Assembly: GCA_020002185.1 (NCBI GenBank)
Contig: CM034543.1
Location: forward strand, 11,294,634-11,358,633
Direction of reading: 5' to 3'
DNA length: 64,000 bases
Origin: Paraescarpia echinospica
Taxonomy: Eukaryota; Annelida; Polychaeta; Sabellida; Siboglinidae
Under the pieces are notes generated by a model, which was not told where the DNA came from, did no database searches, and worked only from the letters and a program-made list of their open reading frames with translations. The position numbers and the translations under genes were made by a program. How positions within the stretch are numbered: the stretch's first letter is position 1; each line of letters starts with the position of its first letter. This document shows positions 1-12,576 of this stretch, piece by piece.

Positions 1-2978
1 AGCTTCCAACCATTTCGAATGGCTGTCAACCACAATCAGATAGTTCACACCGTCCTTCTCAGCAAAGTCAATGTGAATTCTCTGCCATATGCGTGTGGGC
101 CAAGGCCATGGATGCAGTGGTGCTACGGCTGGCTGATTCTTCACTGACTGACACACTGCACAAGCCTGCACCATCGTCTCGATATCATTGTCCATACCTG
201 GCCACCATATGTAGCTGCGCGCGAATGCTTTGGTCTGGCTGACTCCACTATGCTCCGAGTGGAGCTTATCTAGCATCGCCTGGTGATAGGCTGACGGAAC
301 CAGAACGCGTGATCCCCACAGCAGACAACCCTGTTCAGTTGACAGCTCGTCTCGCTTCGCGAAGAACACTTGTAGTTCCTTGTCTGTGTGGTTGGGCCAA
401 CATGTGAGTACATACTCGAGTACTCGTGATAACAAAGGATCGCTGCGGGTTTCCACGGCGATGTCCCTAGCCTTGACCGGGAGATCGTCAACCACTGATA
501 CTTCGAATATTGCCGGCTCCTCTGTCGTTGTAGTCGGTAGAGGTAGTCTCGATAATGCGTCAGCGTTGGCGTGATCCTCGGACTTACGGTACTCGATACC
601 GTAGTGGTACGCTTGCAGGATGAGTGCCCAACGCTGCATTCGTAACGCTGCCAACGTTGGCACAGCCGTTTTGGGACCGAAGATTGTGGCCAACGGCTTA
701 TGATCCGTGATCAATGTGAAAGAGCGTCCATAGAGATACTTATGGAACTTCTTGACTCCAAAGATGATCGATAACGCCTCCTTCTCGATCTGTGCATAGT
801 TGCACTCACTCGACGAAAGGGTCCATGACGCGAACGCTATCGGCTTCTCATCTCCGTTTTCCATGACATGTGACAGCACGGCCCCGACGCCTGTCGGAGA
901 CGCATCCGTAGCCAGTCGCAGTGGCTTACGACAGTCGTAGTGCACCAGCACCTGCTGTGACGTCAGCAGATCTGTGCACTTCTGCATTGCGTCATCACAC
1001 TCGGAAGTCCATCTCCACTCACGATCCTTCATGAGCAGTAGGTGTAGTGGACGTAACACGGTAGACATGCGGGGTATAAACTTAGCGTAGTAGTTGATCA
1101 ACCCCAAGTACGAACGCAACTCCTTCACATCCTTCGGCTTCTGAGAATTGGTGATTGCGTCCAATTTCTCAGATGTGGGATGGATGCCTTCCGCATCTAT
1201 CAGATGACCCAAGTAGTCAACTGATTTCTTGGCAAACTCACATTTCGCCAGATTCACTCGGACGCCACACTTCTCCAGACGGGCGAGTACTTCGTCTAGA
1301 AGTTTCAGATGCTTCTGCTCCGACTCAGCCGTGATGAGGATGTCGTCTAGGAAGCACATCACATGATCCATGCCCTGCAGGATCTGATCCATCACCGACT
1401 GGAAGATACTCGGTGCGCTGCTCACACCGTACGGCATACGCAGATAGCGATACGTGCCCTTGTGGGTATTCACTGTGACGTAGTGTTGCGACTCGGCGTC
1501 CAACTCGAGTTGTTGGTACGCATGGGATAGGTCCAGCTTGCTGAACACCTTGCCACCGGCTAGTGACGCGAAGAGATCCTCCACGTTTGGAAGTGGGTAG
1601 TGCTCACGTTCCACATTCGGATTGATCGTGACTTTGAAGTCAACACAGATCCTCACCGTCTTGTTCGCCTTCGGCACTACCACAATCGGAGACGACCAAT
1701 CGATGTAGTCCACCTTCTGGATGATGCGCTCCTTCTCCAACCGGTCCAGTTCGTGTTCAACTTTATCTCGCAGTGCATAGGGCACCGGCCTAGCCTTATG
1801 AAAGCGAGGCTGCACGTCTTCCTTCATGTAGATGTGCGCTGTGTAGCACATTATTTTGCCCGTTCCTTCTTGGAATACCTCTGAATGCCCTTTCAGCACT
1901 TCCTCCACCGAATGCCTTGCAATTGCGGTGACTGCCAGGATACTCGACCAGTCTAACTTCATTTTTGCCAGCCAGTCTCTTCTTAGTAGAGGTGTTTTGT
2001 CGCCCTTGACTACCACTGCGGATAACTCAGCTCGTTGGTCTCCATGTCTCACATCCAGAGTGACCACTCCGATGTGCTCGATGACCTCTTGAGTATAGGT
2101 GCGTATAGTGAGGTTGGTGGGTTGTAGGGCGAGATGTGCAAAATGTCTCAAGTACAGTGTCTCTGGAATGAGCGACTTAGCTGCACCTGTGTCCACCTGC
2201 ATTCTCACGGCGTTGCCTCCAATATCCACTTCAGCGAAGATTGGCTGTGCCCCGGCCCCTCCAACGTTACACGTGTAGATTCCAATGTCCGACTCATCAG
2301 CGACCACACCGACGTAGCGAACTTTCTGGGATTGACTCTTGGTCATCTGACTCTGAGACGTGTTTCTGCGGTTATTTCCTCTGCATTTGCGTGCCAAATG
2401 TCCCACTTTGTTACAGACATAACACACTCCCGTCCTGAAGTGACATCTTTCAGGATTATGGTCCTCGCCACAGCGATAACACTCATTCCGTCTTGACTTC
2501 TCAGGCTTGCGTGCAGCACGACCACTTCCTTGACGCGGCGAGTAAGTGACTTTATTTACGGATTCACCAGTGGCCCGTAGACAGACCTCACTTCTGGTCG
2601 CCAGCTCCATTGCAATCGCTACTTCTTTTGCTGATTGGAAGGTGAGCTCTTTGGTGGTTAGCAATCGCCTCTGAATGTTCTCATCCCGAAGACCACACAC
2701 CAAACGGTCTCTCAGAGCGTGCGGTAGGAACTCTCAAAACTCGCACGTACCACTCAGCTGCTTCAAGGTGATCACGTAGTCTGCCACCGACTCTCTGGCG
2801 TCAGGATATCTTTGAGTAGTTTATACGACGTAGGCCCGATCACAGAAAGAAGCACGTTTGCTTTCTTCGTCGAATCGATTCCGTTCAATTCAGACCACTG
2901 ATCCAGCCTCTCTACGTAACTCTCAAAGTCCTCTTTAGCCTCATTGAACTCTCCTAGCTGACCGATGTAGCCTGCCAT
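1..2978 (-). pseudogene. gag-pol polyprotein of gypsy copy 1, disrupted in gag
   Basis: The ATG at 2978 lies two bases past the primer-binding site. The N-terminal gag frame is followed by a one-base frameshift near 2810 and a TGA at about 2736, after which the frame is open to the window edge (over 900 codons). In order: CCHC knuckles at 2443-2481 (C-x2-C-x3-H-x4-C, a shortened variant) and 2383-2424 (C-x2-C-x4-H-x4-C); protease DTG at 2185-2193; reverse transcriptase with an FLDD form of the YxDD box at 1342-1353; RNase H; then the integrase HHCC region and the first part of its core. The product would package, copy and integrate the element. With two gag lesions this copy cannot make the full polyprotein. 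Family placement is from motif order and similarity, not from a search. Confidence 0.9.
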
Positions 2979-2979
2979 T

Positions 2980-2992
2980 ATCCTCGTCGCCA
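2980..2992 (-). other. Primer-binding site complementary to tRNA-Ser
   Basis: The minus strand reads TGGCGACGAGGAT two bases after the LTR end. This is the exact complement of ATCCTCGTCG plus CCA, the 3' end known for animal tRNA-Ser(GCT). The match over 13 bases and the position between LTR and gag ATG make it the minus-strand DNA primer site. Confidence 0.85.
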
Positions 2993-2993
2993 G

Positions 2994-3013
2994 CTGTCGT
3001 AACTTGACTATTA
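2994..3013 (-). repeat. Remnant of 5' LTR of gypsy copy 1
   Basis: These about 20 bases match the last bases of the intact LTR at 26215-26395 and end in ACA next to the primer-binding site. The rest of the LTR is displaced by the CR1 insertion, and TCTAGTT is shared at the junction, so the boundary is uncertain by a few bases. Confidence 0.75.
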
Positions 3014-4248
3014 ATGTATAACTAGATTTAACAAGATTTAACAAGATTGCCACCCAGAGAATTAACTCTACGTGGCAGGTGGACAAGGAAGCCCTTTGGC
3101 TTATCGAGAGTCCGACCCTTTTATCTATGTGTATCCCGCCCGTCTGAGGTATGTGTCGATTTTATTTTTAAACATATTCACGCTACTAGCACCCACACAA
3201 TCAGCAGGTAATCTGTTCCATTCATTTACAGTCCTTTGTGAAAATGAAAACTTTCTTATATCCAATCTACTCTGCTCCTTTGCCAATGTAAGTTCATGTC
3301 CTCTAGTCCTTCTATCTTTCTTAACTGAGAAAAAAATATTTCTATCAATATTTTCATAACCATTCATTATTTTAAACACTTCTATCTGATCTCCTCCCAA
3401 TCTCCTGGTCTCTAGTGTTGTTAAGCCGCATTTTTTAGGCGTATTTCGTAAATAAGATCCCTCAGTTTTGGTATAATTTTAGTTGCTCTCCTCTGCCCTC
3501 TTTCTAGCATATCTATGTCCTTCCTGCGATGGCCTCCACGCTTGAATACAATATTCTAAATGAGGCCTAACTATTGTTTTGTACAGCGGTATTATTAGCT
3601 CTTTTTCCTTATACGTTATGTTTCGCCTAATTAATCCAAGGATTTGATTTCCCTTTGAAGCTGCAATTCCGCACTGCTCTGAAACCTTCATATCAGCACT
3701 AATGGTTAACCCTAAGTCCTTTTCTTTTACAGTAGTACTTAGTACAGTAACCCCCATTGTATATTCTACCTCTTCGTTCCCATGTCCTGTGTGGAGGCAT
3801 TTACATTTCCCAAAATTGAACAGCATTTGCCACTTTTGAGACCATTTGATCAACCTGTCAAGATCATCTTGTAAATGCTGTCTATCTCCATCACTTTTAA
3901 TCCTTCTAAACACTTTTGTATCATCTGCAAATTTCAACACCTTGCTTGTTATTTCATCCCATCAAATCGTTTATATATATTAAGAATAATATAGGTCCCA
4001 GTACTGATCCCTGTGGAACCCCACTCAAAACTGATTTCCAGTTTGAAGCCTCCCCCTCAACAACTACCCGTTGTCTTCTGTCAATCAGCCATTTTTCTAT
4101 CCAGTTAATTATACCATTTCCTATGCCATGGGCCTTTGGTTTAAGCAGTAATCTTTGATGTGGCACTTTGTCGAAAGCTTTTTGAAAATCTAAGTAGATG
4201 ATATCTACTGGTGATCCATCATCTACCCACTTAGTGATATCTTCCAAA
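3014..4248 (-). mobile_element. CR1 LINE, 3' part of ORF2 and 3' end (copy 2)
   Basis: The minus strand carries reverse transcriptase and the C-terminal region of a CR1 ORF2: the [13 protein letters not shown] block, [11 protein letters not shown], the FADDTKVF catalytic box, LEYCIQAWRP and the C-terminal RLDIRKFSFSQRTVNEWNRL. All are hallmarks of the CR1 clade. Frames change at about 3950 and 3500, so it is dead. The 3' UTR has the family hairpin (3048-3077) and ends in ATCTTGTTAA-type tail repeats at 3014-3047. The 5' side runs into the assembly gap. It sits in the LTR of gypsy copy 1. Confidence 0.92.
3048..3077 (-). other. CR1 3'-terminal stem-loop (copy 2)
   Basis: An 11-base stem of the type TGCCAC...GTGGCA lies just upstream of the tail repeats. 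It has one mismatch compared with the copy at 52073. Such 3' hairpins are recognised by the LINE reverse transcriptase in related L2/CR1 elements. Confidence 0.65.
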
Positions 4249-5248
4249 NNNNNNNNNNNNNNNNNNNNNNNNNNNNNNNNNNNNNNNNNNNNNNNNNNNN
4301 NNNNNNNNNNNNNNNNNNNNNNNNNNNNNNNNNNNNNNNNNNNNNNNNNNNNNNNNNNNNNNNNNNNNNNNNNNNNNNNNNNNNNNNNNNNNNNNNNNNN
4401 NNNNNNNNNNNNNNNNNNNNNNNNNNNNNNNNNNNNNNNNNNNNNNNNNNNNNNNNNNNNNNNNNNNNNNNNNNNNNNNNNNNNNNNNNNNNNNNNNNNN
4501 NNNNNNNNNNNNNNNNNNNNNNNNNNNNNNNNNNNNNNNNNNNNNNNNNNNNNNNNNNNNNNNNNNNNNNNNNNNNNNNNNNNNNNNNNNNNNNNNNNNN
4601 NNNNNNNNNNNNNNNNNNNNNNNNNNNNNNNNNNNNNNNNNNNNNNNNNNNNNNNNNNNNNNNNNNNNNNNNNNNNNNNNNNNNNNNNNNNNNNNNNNNN
4701 NNNNNNNNNNNNNNNNNNNNNNNNNNNNNNNNNNNNNNNNNNNNNNNNNNNNNNNNNNNNNNNNNNNNNNNNNNNNNNNNNNNNNNNNNNNNNNNNNNNN
4801 NNNNNNNNNNNNNNNNNNNNNNNNNNNNNNNNNNNNNNNNNNNNNNNNNNNNNNNNNNNNNNNNNNNNNNNNNNNNNNNNNNNNNNNNNNNNNNNNNNNN
4901 NNNNNNNNNNNNNNNNNNNNNNNNNNNNNNNNNNNNNNNNNNNNNNNNNNNNNNNNNNNNNNNNNNNNNNNNNNNNNNNNNNNNNNNNNNNNNNNNNNNN
5001 NNNNNNNNNNNNNNNNNNNNNNNNNNNNNNNNNNNNNNNNNNNNNNNNNNNNNNNNNNNNNNNNNNNNNNNNNNNNNNNNNNNNNNNNNNNNNNNNNNNN
5101 NNNNNNNNNNNNNNNNNNNNNNNNNNNNNNNNNNNNNNNNNNNNNNNNNNNNNNNNNNNNNNNNNNNNNNNNNNNNNNNNNNNNNNNNNNNNNNNNNNNN
5201 NNNNNNNNNNNNNNNNNNNNNNNNNNNNNNNNNNNNNNNNNNNNNNNN
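4249..5248. other. Assembly gap (1000 N)
   Basis: Exactly 1000 undetermined bases, so a placeholder of unknown true size. The CR1 element on its left is cut by it. Sequence on its right is unrelated to CR1. Confidence 0.99.
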
Positions 5249-5400
5249 GAAAGTACCGAATCACACAGACGCACGAACTGGCCTTTTTGAACTCTACATT
5301 TCAGGAGTCCATTTTACAGTACTGGTGCTTAACCGATGAACGTTATACAGGAAACGTAAACCTCGCATTTGACGAGCTCCCCGTTATTAAATTGTCATAG
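5249..5400 (+). CDS. Possible coding fragment, unknown protein C-terminus
   Basis: After the gap one frame is open for 50 codons and ends at TAG (5398-5400). The composition looks protein-like (LQYWCLTDERYTGNVNLAFD), with few low-complexity residues. No family is recognised. It could be the last exon of a host gene or the end of a transposon protein whose body lies in the gap. No acceptor site can be judged because of the gap. Confidence 0.35.
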
Positions 5401-5885
5401 CGCAATATTGATTATGATATTTACCCACCTATTGCTACAAATGTTCGCTAAGTTGTGTACACAGTTAAAAAAATACATGTATTTTCATTCAACCATAATG
5501 CATACAAACATTTAGTTGACGCTATGAGTTGTAAGCGTTTTCCTGCAACATTGTTGTGGCTCGTGCTGCGTGGAATGTAAATCATGTGTTCTATATCTTT
5601 TTATAAGTTTCATTTTTGTTTTCCTTAACGGTTGCTCTGATCCGACAAAATTACTGCAGTATGAGCACATATTGCGAATATGGAACTTGTTAGTTTGTAT
5701 TTTGCTTCCGCAAGAATATTTTTTTTGAAGTGCTATAATGTCGTCTTTGAGTCTACATTGTGAAGTTGTAAATATTCTTCGCTCGGCCATCAAATATAAT
5801 CGTTTAGTCATTATCCGTCTTTTGACTGGGGAGTAGACCTACAGCAGTGCTATTGACTGACTAGCATTCGTAATCACGTTTGCAG
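5401..5885. other. No recognised feature
   Basis: AT-rich sequence. A 99-codon frame on the minus strand (5512-5811) has a Cys-rich patch but no recognisable family, so it is not called. The last bases form the splice acceptor of the exon at 5886. Confidence 0.5.
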
Positions 5886-5983
5886 GCGGTCGCATTTACA
5901 ACACCGTGTGTCCACTGGTTGTGGCGGGTGAACCCAAGAAACGGAGCGATGACGTGGCCCCATATATGGGATACTTGGACCAG
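5886..5983 (+). CDS. Candidate internal exon, unknown gene
   Basis: Ninety-eight bases sit between a good acceptor (CACGTTTGCAG) and a strong donor (CAG followed by GTAAGG). With two leading bases it encodes 32 residues containing RIYNTVCPLVVAGEPKKRSD and ending at a codon boundary. A second frame is also open but reads as Trp-rich and less natural. GC content is higher than the AT-rich flanks, as expected of an exon. No neighbouring exon was found within 3 kb on either side. The upstream partner may be in the gap. The family is unknown. Confidence 0.5.
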
Positions 5984-8900
5984 GTAAGGTACCATAATCC
6001 TCTATCCCTCATAGCCCCTCCCAACCCAAATGACACACGAAACGAAAGTCGTGTGTACACTTAATACAACACAAACATACAATAGACAATATGTATATGA
6101 CACCAATGTGCTAGGAAGCTTTGGCGTATCGAGAGTGTATCAATTATTTAATTAGTGGAAGCCCTTCTTTTGAGAGATTTGTATTTTTTGTTTTAAAAGA
6201 TAAGAACTCTTAGCATTTAAAGAATCAGTAAATAATCTGTTCCATTCACTCATACATTAGTTATGTGAGGTATATCCTAAATACGTTCTTAATTGAGAAC
6301 AAATCACTTTGAACACGTCAAACATTTTAGCTGATCTCTTAGTCTTCTTGTCAACATTCGGCATAAACTAATGAAAATATTGATTTTTCAGCTTCTAGCA
6401 TGAAAAGACATCCTGCTACGCGGGTTAGCAGAAATAGCAGAAACAAGTAGGCCTATATCAATAAATAAGTTAAGCCATGTGGTTTGTAGCAATCAAGACC
6501 AATTAGATAATAAATATAACTTGAATCAGGAGAGGCAACTATGAACCGCTAGTCCTGTGAATGGCAAACACATTTCCAGACATATGCCTTACGAATGAAG
6601 ATCGGTAATATTTCTTATTATCATTAGCAAGTCAGAGTAACTCGGATTTCATTAATAGTTTTGGTTTGCCCTTGTGAAATTATTTCATTCACCTTTATTG
6701 AGACGGTTCTGAAAGTGAGTTTGTTTTTATTTGCGTTTAAGAGATCACCGCCAGCCTCGCACTAGTTGGCCTAATGCAAAACCCATTAGGTGACGCGAAC
6801 GCATGTGATGCAGACACCCCATAAAAGAATTGCATACAAGTTGCATTGATTCAACTATCATTGACAATTCTGTCCCAGTTTTTGATAATAAATGTCTACA
6901 TTTTGGCTGGCCAGTATCCTTTTGTTTTGCCGTGTTCAGTGAAGACATCGTCTCAAGTAGGCCAGCTCAGCTCTCTCTCTCATCATTGCAGGGGATTCCA
7001 TTGCCGTGAAATGGCAAAAGGGAGCAAGTGGTGTCTGCGTAAAACATTAAATTAGTAATGACACTGAAGGAAGCGCGTGCAGCGTCGTCACTTATTAAAA
7101 CAGTGTTTTTATCGTGTATTTTCCACACCTGATATGGTATCAAGCAGCAAGTAAAATTGGAATGGCATGTTACCATGACATAATGGAGTAACTGTGCATT
7201 ACCAATAACATCGCTTGTTTATTTAAACAGACATCCATTTAGGTCGCAGCACTCATGCCCAGAACAGAGCGTTAATCATGGAATACTTAATTTAATATAT
7301 ATTTATCAATACGTATATCTCACACAATGGTGCAACTATATGTGCGTGGTATTGAAACACAGTAAGGTTCATGTATTTATTTACATACTGTAATAATGTG
7401 AGCATTAGGAGTTTACCAATTGAAATGAAGATGTGAAAAATGTGCACACCCTTACATAATTTTGTAAACCCCTTTGTTGTTAAGATATATCTCGGTTTCA
7501 GTTGCATATATTTGTGGATAGAGTTTGTGTAGTCACTTTGACTAGATGCACGCTAATGCTCGTGTTTCTTATTGAAAGCATGTTAACTATGTCACCAAGC
7601 CAAAATCGTCATATTACTCATTTGTATAACTGCATTGATCATTTACCATATTGTACTTTAAAAGTCTGGCTGTGACAAAGTAAAACAATTTTGACGCATG
7701 CGCGAAGGTTGGGGCATGTTCACGACGGGACAACGCGGACTGTAAAATGCATATTTGTTCCCTATGATGTTCAAAGTGTCTCGTCCTATTTGGTGGTATT
7801 CACACTATATCTGGTAAAGTTGCAAAACGTATTCAATATTCGCGTTGTGGCTGCTTGCAGATCTGTATGTACGGACGAGCGCTGAGTCCCATGCAGGTGA
7901 AGAACGTGTACGAAAACCGGAATGCGTGAGACAGCAACAGTGACAAGCCACTCGTGACGTGAAACAACAACTGTGACAAGCCACGCATGACGGAAAACCC
8001 ACCAATCCCACGCGTTGAGACCTAACGTGCATTGATTTCCAACCTGCATGTTTCGAATTGTGTGTGTTCATTGCCTTAATAAAATAGTGTAGATCACATA
8101 AGGATAAATGGTTAACACTTTTATTTCTTCTACCCTAAGCCATAATGAACTTATTTTAAAAGTGGTATGTGCGGATGGGCCTTGTCAAAATAGTTGGAAG
8201 GAAGCATTTTATACACAATGTTACTAGTAATAACAATACTACATGGCAAGGTATATGGAAAGGTCATATCATTACGGCAGTCATTTCTATAATTAGTACG
8301 CGGACTTTGACCACCCTCCTCCGTTAGGACACTCAATAGCAATAAGTAAATGTTCACAATTATGAACGACTCCTAAAAATATACAATACCATAAAAGGTC
8401 CATGTTTATTTACGTTAAACAGGTATAGTGATATACACTCAGGGATCGCGGTAAAGGGTGTGTAGTTATTGCGAACTGTCAAGCGAAAGCACCGGGGTTC
8501 GAGTCGCTGTATCCCTTTTTCGAGACGTGGATAATTTCGCTCACCCCAATTCGGCTGTGTTTCCGGAAGAGGCACTAAAACCGTTAGCCTCTTCTGCATG
8601 TTGTCGATGGCAAGGGAAATAAATGATCGTACATCGGGAAATGGAAACACTGAAGGAATGCATAGAGCCAATGATATCGAGCTACACAAATCCACATGGG
8701 CAATGTTTTGGCTAATGACGTAGAAGCACCACGACGTCGTGTCACTGGCGCTATATATATATATATTAAACCTACAAATATCACACTTGAGCCACTGGAT
8801 GCTATGTTTGCAACGACACAGTCATTACACTTACAGGCACACACTTCTGGTGGCAATTGGCACTGTAATTTATGCTGTTATTCTGATATCGCCAACTAGT

Positions 8901-9055
8901 CGAGCTGATTTCTGGTTTTAATCGTTACTTAATATTTAGTCAGAAACCCACACCCCATGTAATGCTGACGCAGATAGTCCACTAAGCCCGACGTACTTTG
9001 TGGATGACCCATAAACGTAGACAAACAACATAACTTAACGCACCGTAAGATTCAT
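5984..9055. other. Intergenic or intronic DNA without recognised genes
   Basis: AT-rich sequence with short frames only. A 34-base unit is repeated about twice at 7927-7992. A short (TA)n tract lies at 8752-8765. A B-box-like string at 8492-8501 has no matching A box. Nothing else is supportable. Confidence 0.6.
7927..7992. repeat. Short tandem duplication (about 34 bp x 2)
   Basis: The string GTGACAAGCCAC recurs with its flanking CGTGACG/CATGACG context. This makes two diverged direct copies. Confidence 0.6.
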
Positions 9056-9634
9056 GGCTATATTTGGCGGAGATAGATCGTAGAAATTGGTGGTGCAGAA
9101 AAATTAATAAACAAGTGGAATTATTGATTGATAAGTATTGTTCTTACCTTAATATCATTCATAAAGTTGCAGTAAACATATACTGAGTAGCAGTGGTGCT
9201 TAAAGTTAGTTAGTTAAAGTATTTTAGAACACCTTAGTATAGTGAGTGATAATAGGGTAACTTAGTCTTCGATAAGTTGTAAACAAGATTTAACAAACCT
9301 GATTATGTGGTAGAATATATAGGAGATAAAGTAACAACCATCAAACTACTTACATAAGATAATATCTGTGTAAGCCAGTACTTGCTAGATATTTTGATTA
9401 GGTAGCATTGTTGTTAAAATTAAGCAAGGGCGACGTAACCTAAATAAATAAAGCAGCCTAACGTAACGTAATTGATTGTATTTAAATTAGGTCACTACCG
9501 GTAATGTTAGCGTTCGTGACAGGATAGTCGGCTGTGTAATTGAATTCTGTAACATCAAGTGTGCTGTAGTACACAGGAAACAGTCTTTATAAACACTAAG
9601 TTAGTTAAGTTATTAAATAAATTCTGATCGGGGT

Positions 9635-10198
9635 ATGGCGCCTTGTAAGCGGCAAGTCAAGGCAAAGCGACACTTGGTGTGCGATCACTGCCACAGCTGG
9701 GTAGATTTTGTATTGTCCGGCTGTGGAAAGTCATGGGCAGAAACCACGGAAGAAGGATTCACCTTTCAGTGCATTGGGTGTTGGAAGGTGGAGTGTCTCC
9801 AGAAGGAGATAGTTAGGTTGACAGATATTGTGAAGGGAATGGAGATGGGAATTAGCAAGGAGGCAGGTCGAATGGAGAGAGACGACAGGGAGAGAGGTGA
9901 GAATACTGCAAGACTGAAGGAGAATAGCAGTGGCAAGAAAACTGAGGAAAGGAGATTGAGAGGAGGGAAGGTGATTGGAGGGGAAGAAATTGGAAAATCG
10001 ACAACAGAAAACGTGACAAGCGTGAAGGTGACAGGGAAGAAAGTGACCGTAGAGAAGGCGGGAGGGAAGATGGAACGGGAGAGGAGAGGAGAAAATGAGG
10101 TGGGACGAAAGATGAAGGGACGAAAGGAAGTGAGAGCAGAAGACAGGGGGAAAAGACAACAACCAGACAGAGGCAAACCGAAGAAGGAGTTATTCTAA
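9635..10198 (+). pseudogene. CR1 ORF1, zinc-finger and basic linker part
   Basis: A 187-codon frame starts at an ATG after the 5' UTR. Residues about 15-55 hold a CDHC...SGCG...CIGC cysteine pattern like the PHD-type finger known in CR1 ORF1, but one His/Cys ligand position appears lost. The rest is a Lys/Arg/Glu-rich linker. A frameshift near 10180 separates it from the esterase-like half that follows. ORF1 proteins of this clade bind the element RNA. Confidence 0.75.
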
Positions 10199-10202
10199 GG
10201 CA

Positions 10203-10744
10203 GTGATTGAGGGGGCAATGAGGAAAGAGAGGCTGTTTATGGGCGACTCCATTATGAGAAAGACGGACAAGATACTGAGCGAGGGGAAGGACGTCGTTGT
10301 TTGTCTACCGGGGGCTAGGATTGAACATGTGACTGACAGGGTAGAGAAGGTATTGGGACATGGCAAGGGGGGGTCTATACTGGTACATATAGGAACAAAT
10401 AATGCAGACAGGGGGAACAACTGCGATAGTACAGAAGTATAGACAGTTAGTGAGGAAGCTAAAGAAGACAAGAGTTGAACAGGTTATTCTGTCGGGAATT
10501 TTGCCAGTAATGGGAGGAAGGGGGCCACGTATAGAAACTGCAAGAGAATGGCGATCAACGCACTAGTTGAACAGATGTGTGAAGAAGAGGGGGTGGGATT
10601 CATAGATGTATGGGGATACTTTGTTGGGAGGGAAGATATGTACATGAGAGGTGGCCTCCATCTTAGTGGAAAGGGGGCAGCAGTTTTCTCAGAGAACCTG
10701 CTGCGATCTGTTGACAGTGGGACAGGTTGCATCTATTTAAACTA
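10203..10744 (+). pseudogene. CR1 ORF1, SGNH-esterase-like part
   Basis: Frames here match the intact esterase domain at 48464-49147: GDSI (block I), GTNN (block III) and GLHLSGKG (block V). A frameshift near 10420 splits it, and block V reads GGLH where the other copy has DGLH, so the catalytic Asp of the dyad is missing here. It ends at the stop codon after CIYLN, as in the other copy. Confidence 0.8.
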
Positions 10745-12530
10745 GATTCGCAGGGGGGACTCACAGGAAAGCCTGAAACTGGAGGCATAGATAAAGACAG
10801 CACAAATAAATCAGCAAAGAACAGTCTGGAAAACTCTTCTAAAGCTGGATATAAATGTGTTTGTTTAAATGCAAGGAGTATAGTAAACAAAAGAAATGAA
10901 CTAAACATTATGGTAGAAGATATTGACCCTCACATAATAGGTATAACCGAATCCTGGACCACCACCAATATATCAGATGCCGAATTGGGACTGGCAGGAT
11001 ATGTAATGTGTAGGAAAGATAGAATAAGAAGAAAGGGAGGTGGAGTTATTTTATATATTAAAGAATCTATCCAGGCTGATGAAATAAAATTAGAATGAGA
11101 AGCAGATTGCGAAGAAGCTGTTTGGTGTAACATAGTTACAGGAAACTTAACGTTAACAGTTGGGTTAGTTTATCGAAGTCCAAACATAAGCATAGAAGAG
11201 AATGAAAAAATACAAAACGCTATAAGGGAAGTAGGCAAACGGGACTGCACTATTATGGGGGATTTTAACCACGGGCATATACAATGAAAATCTCTACAGA
11301 GTATGAGGAGTGAGGACCACAAGTTTTAAGTTTTAGTTCAAGATACTTTCCTTTCTCAACATGTGCTAGAACGAACCAGGGATGAGAATGTGCTAGACAT
11401 AGTTTTGTCCTCACAGAATAAATTAGTTGACAATGTCAAGACATGTGAGCCACTCTGAGTAGTGATCACAACCGGATACATTTTATCATCAAAGTAAAAT
11501 CAGAAAGGAATAGTAAAAAAGCAGTATAGGAGAAATTTCCACAAAGGAAGGTATAAGGACATGAGGAAATATTTAGCAAAGATAGACTGGAACAACACAC
11601 TGAAAAATAAGACAGCAACAGAATGCTGGAATATATTAATCAATAAATTTGTACCCTTCAAAAAACAAGGGAAACGGTCCAAAAAGAAACTCTTATCGAA
11701 AGAAGCCATTAGAAAAATTAAGTATAAACAAATGATGTGGAAGTCATATAGATGTACTGGAAATGATGAAGACTACAACAGTTATAAAGAAGCACTTAAC
11801 CAAGCTACAGTTGAAATTAGAAATTAAAAGAGAAGCTATGAACAACAATTAGCTAGTAATATAAAACAAGACAGCAAGAGTTTTTATGCGTATGTTCGAA
11901 GCAAACAGAATGTTCAAGATAAGGTCGGTCCACTAGAAGATAATGCTGGAAATATAATATAAGGGGGATTCTTAAAGGCGGAAGACTTGAATGAGTACTT
12001 TAGTTCAGTGTTTACCAGAGAAGATATTAGTTTACTGCCAGTACCAGAGGCCAAGTTCAAGGGGGCAGATTCAGACTATTTAGGACAATTAATTGTAACC
12101 CCGGAAATGGTAGCTAAGAAAATAAGGGCTATGAAGGATAACAAATCACCTGGAATGGATGGGATTCCGCCCAAACTACTATTGGAAATTGTAAAAAAAA
12201 TTAGCGTACCGCTTACAACAGTTTTCAATTTGTCATTAGAAGAGGGAGTTGTTCCTTTATAATGGAAAGAGGCAAACCTTATACCGTTATTTAAGGAAGG
12301 TTCGAGAAACAAGTCAGAGAACTATAGACCAGTGAGTTTAACATCAGTGATTTGCAAATTATTAGAAAGACTAATTAAAGATCACATGGTGGATTTTTTT
12401 GTTAAACAAAACTTGATAAACCCATCTCAACACGTTTTTTTAAAAGCGAAGTCATGCTTAACAAATATGTTATGTTTTTTTGGAAGACATCACTAAGTGG
12501 GTAGATGAGGGGTCGCCAGTAGATATCGTC

Positions 12531-12576
12531 AGTATGGCTTAAGAAGTAATCATAGTATGGCTTCAGAAGTAATCAT
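12531..12576 (+). repeat. 23-bp tandem duplication at LINE 5' junction
   Basis: The 23 bases at 12531-12553 are repeated at 12554-12576 with one difference. The second copy is in frame with the QYGF reverse transcriptase block, so the first is the extra copy created at the insertion end. Confidence 0.85.

Larger units (their letters stand above)
1..3013 (-). mobile_element. Ty3/gypsy LTR retrotransposon, copy 1, 5' part
   Basis: Read on the minus strand, the element runs from an LTR remnant (2994-3013) through a tRNA-Ser primer-binding site (2980-2992), gag, protease, reverse transcriptase and RNase H into integrase. It is cut by the window edge inside the integrase core. Gag and pol are in one frame, and two zinc knuckles precede the protease, which suits the Mag/K02A2.6-like branch of Ty3/gypsy. 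A second copy of the same family lies at 20490-26395 in the opposite orientation with only scattered differences, so both are fairly young. A CR1 LINE was inserted into the LTR at about 3014. Confidence 0.92.

Noticed and set aside
270..2525. Several short plus- and minus-strand frames over gypsy copy 1
   Set aside because: Shadows of the gag-pol frame.
3954..5400. Frames of 347-436 codons across 4249-5248
   Set aside because: They consist mostly of undetermined bases. Only the flanking codons are informative.
8460..8520. B-box-like GGTTCGAGTC, possible tRNA or SINE
   Set aside because: No A box at suitable distance and no cloverleaf pairing.
9731..10176. Minus-strand frames of 136 and 143 codons opposite CR1 ORF1
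   Set aside because: Complement of the Lys/Glu-rich linker; Ser/Phe/Leu-rich with no motif.
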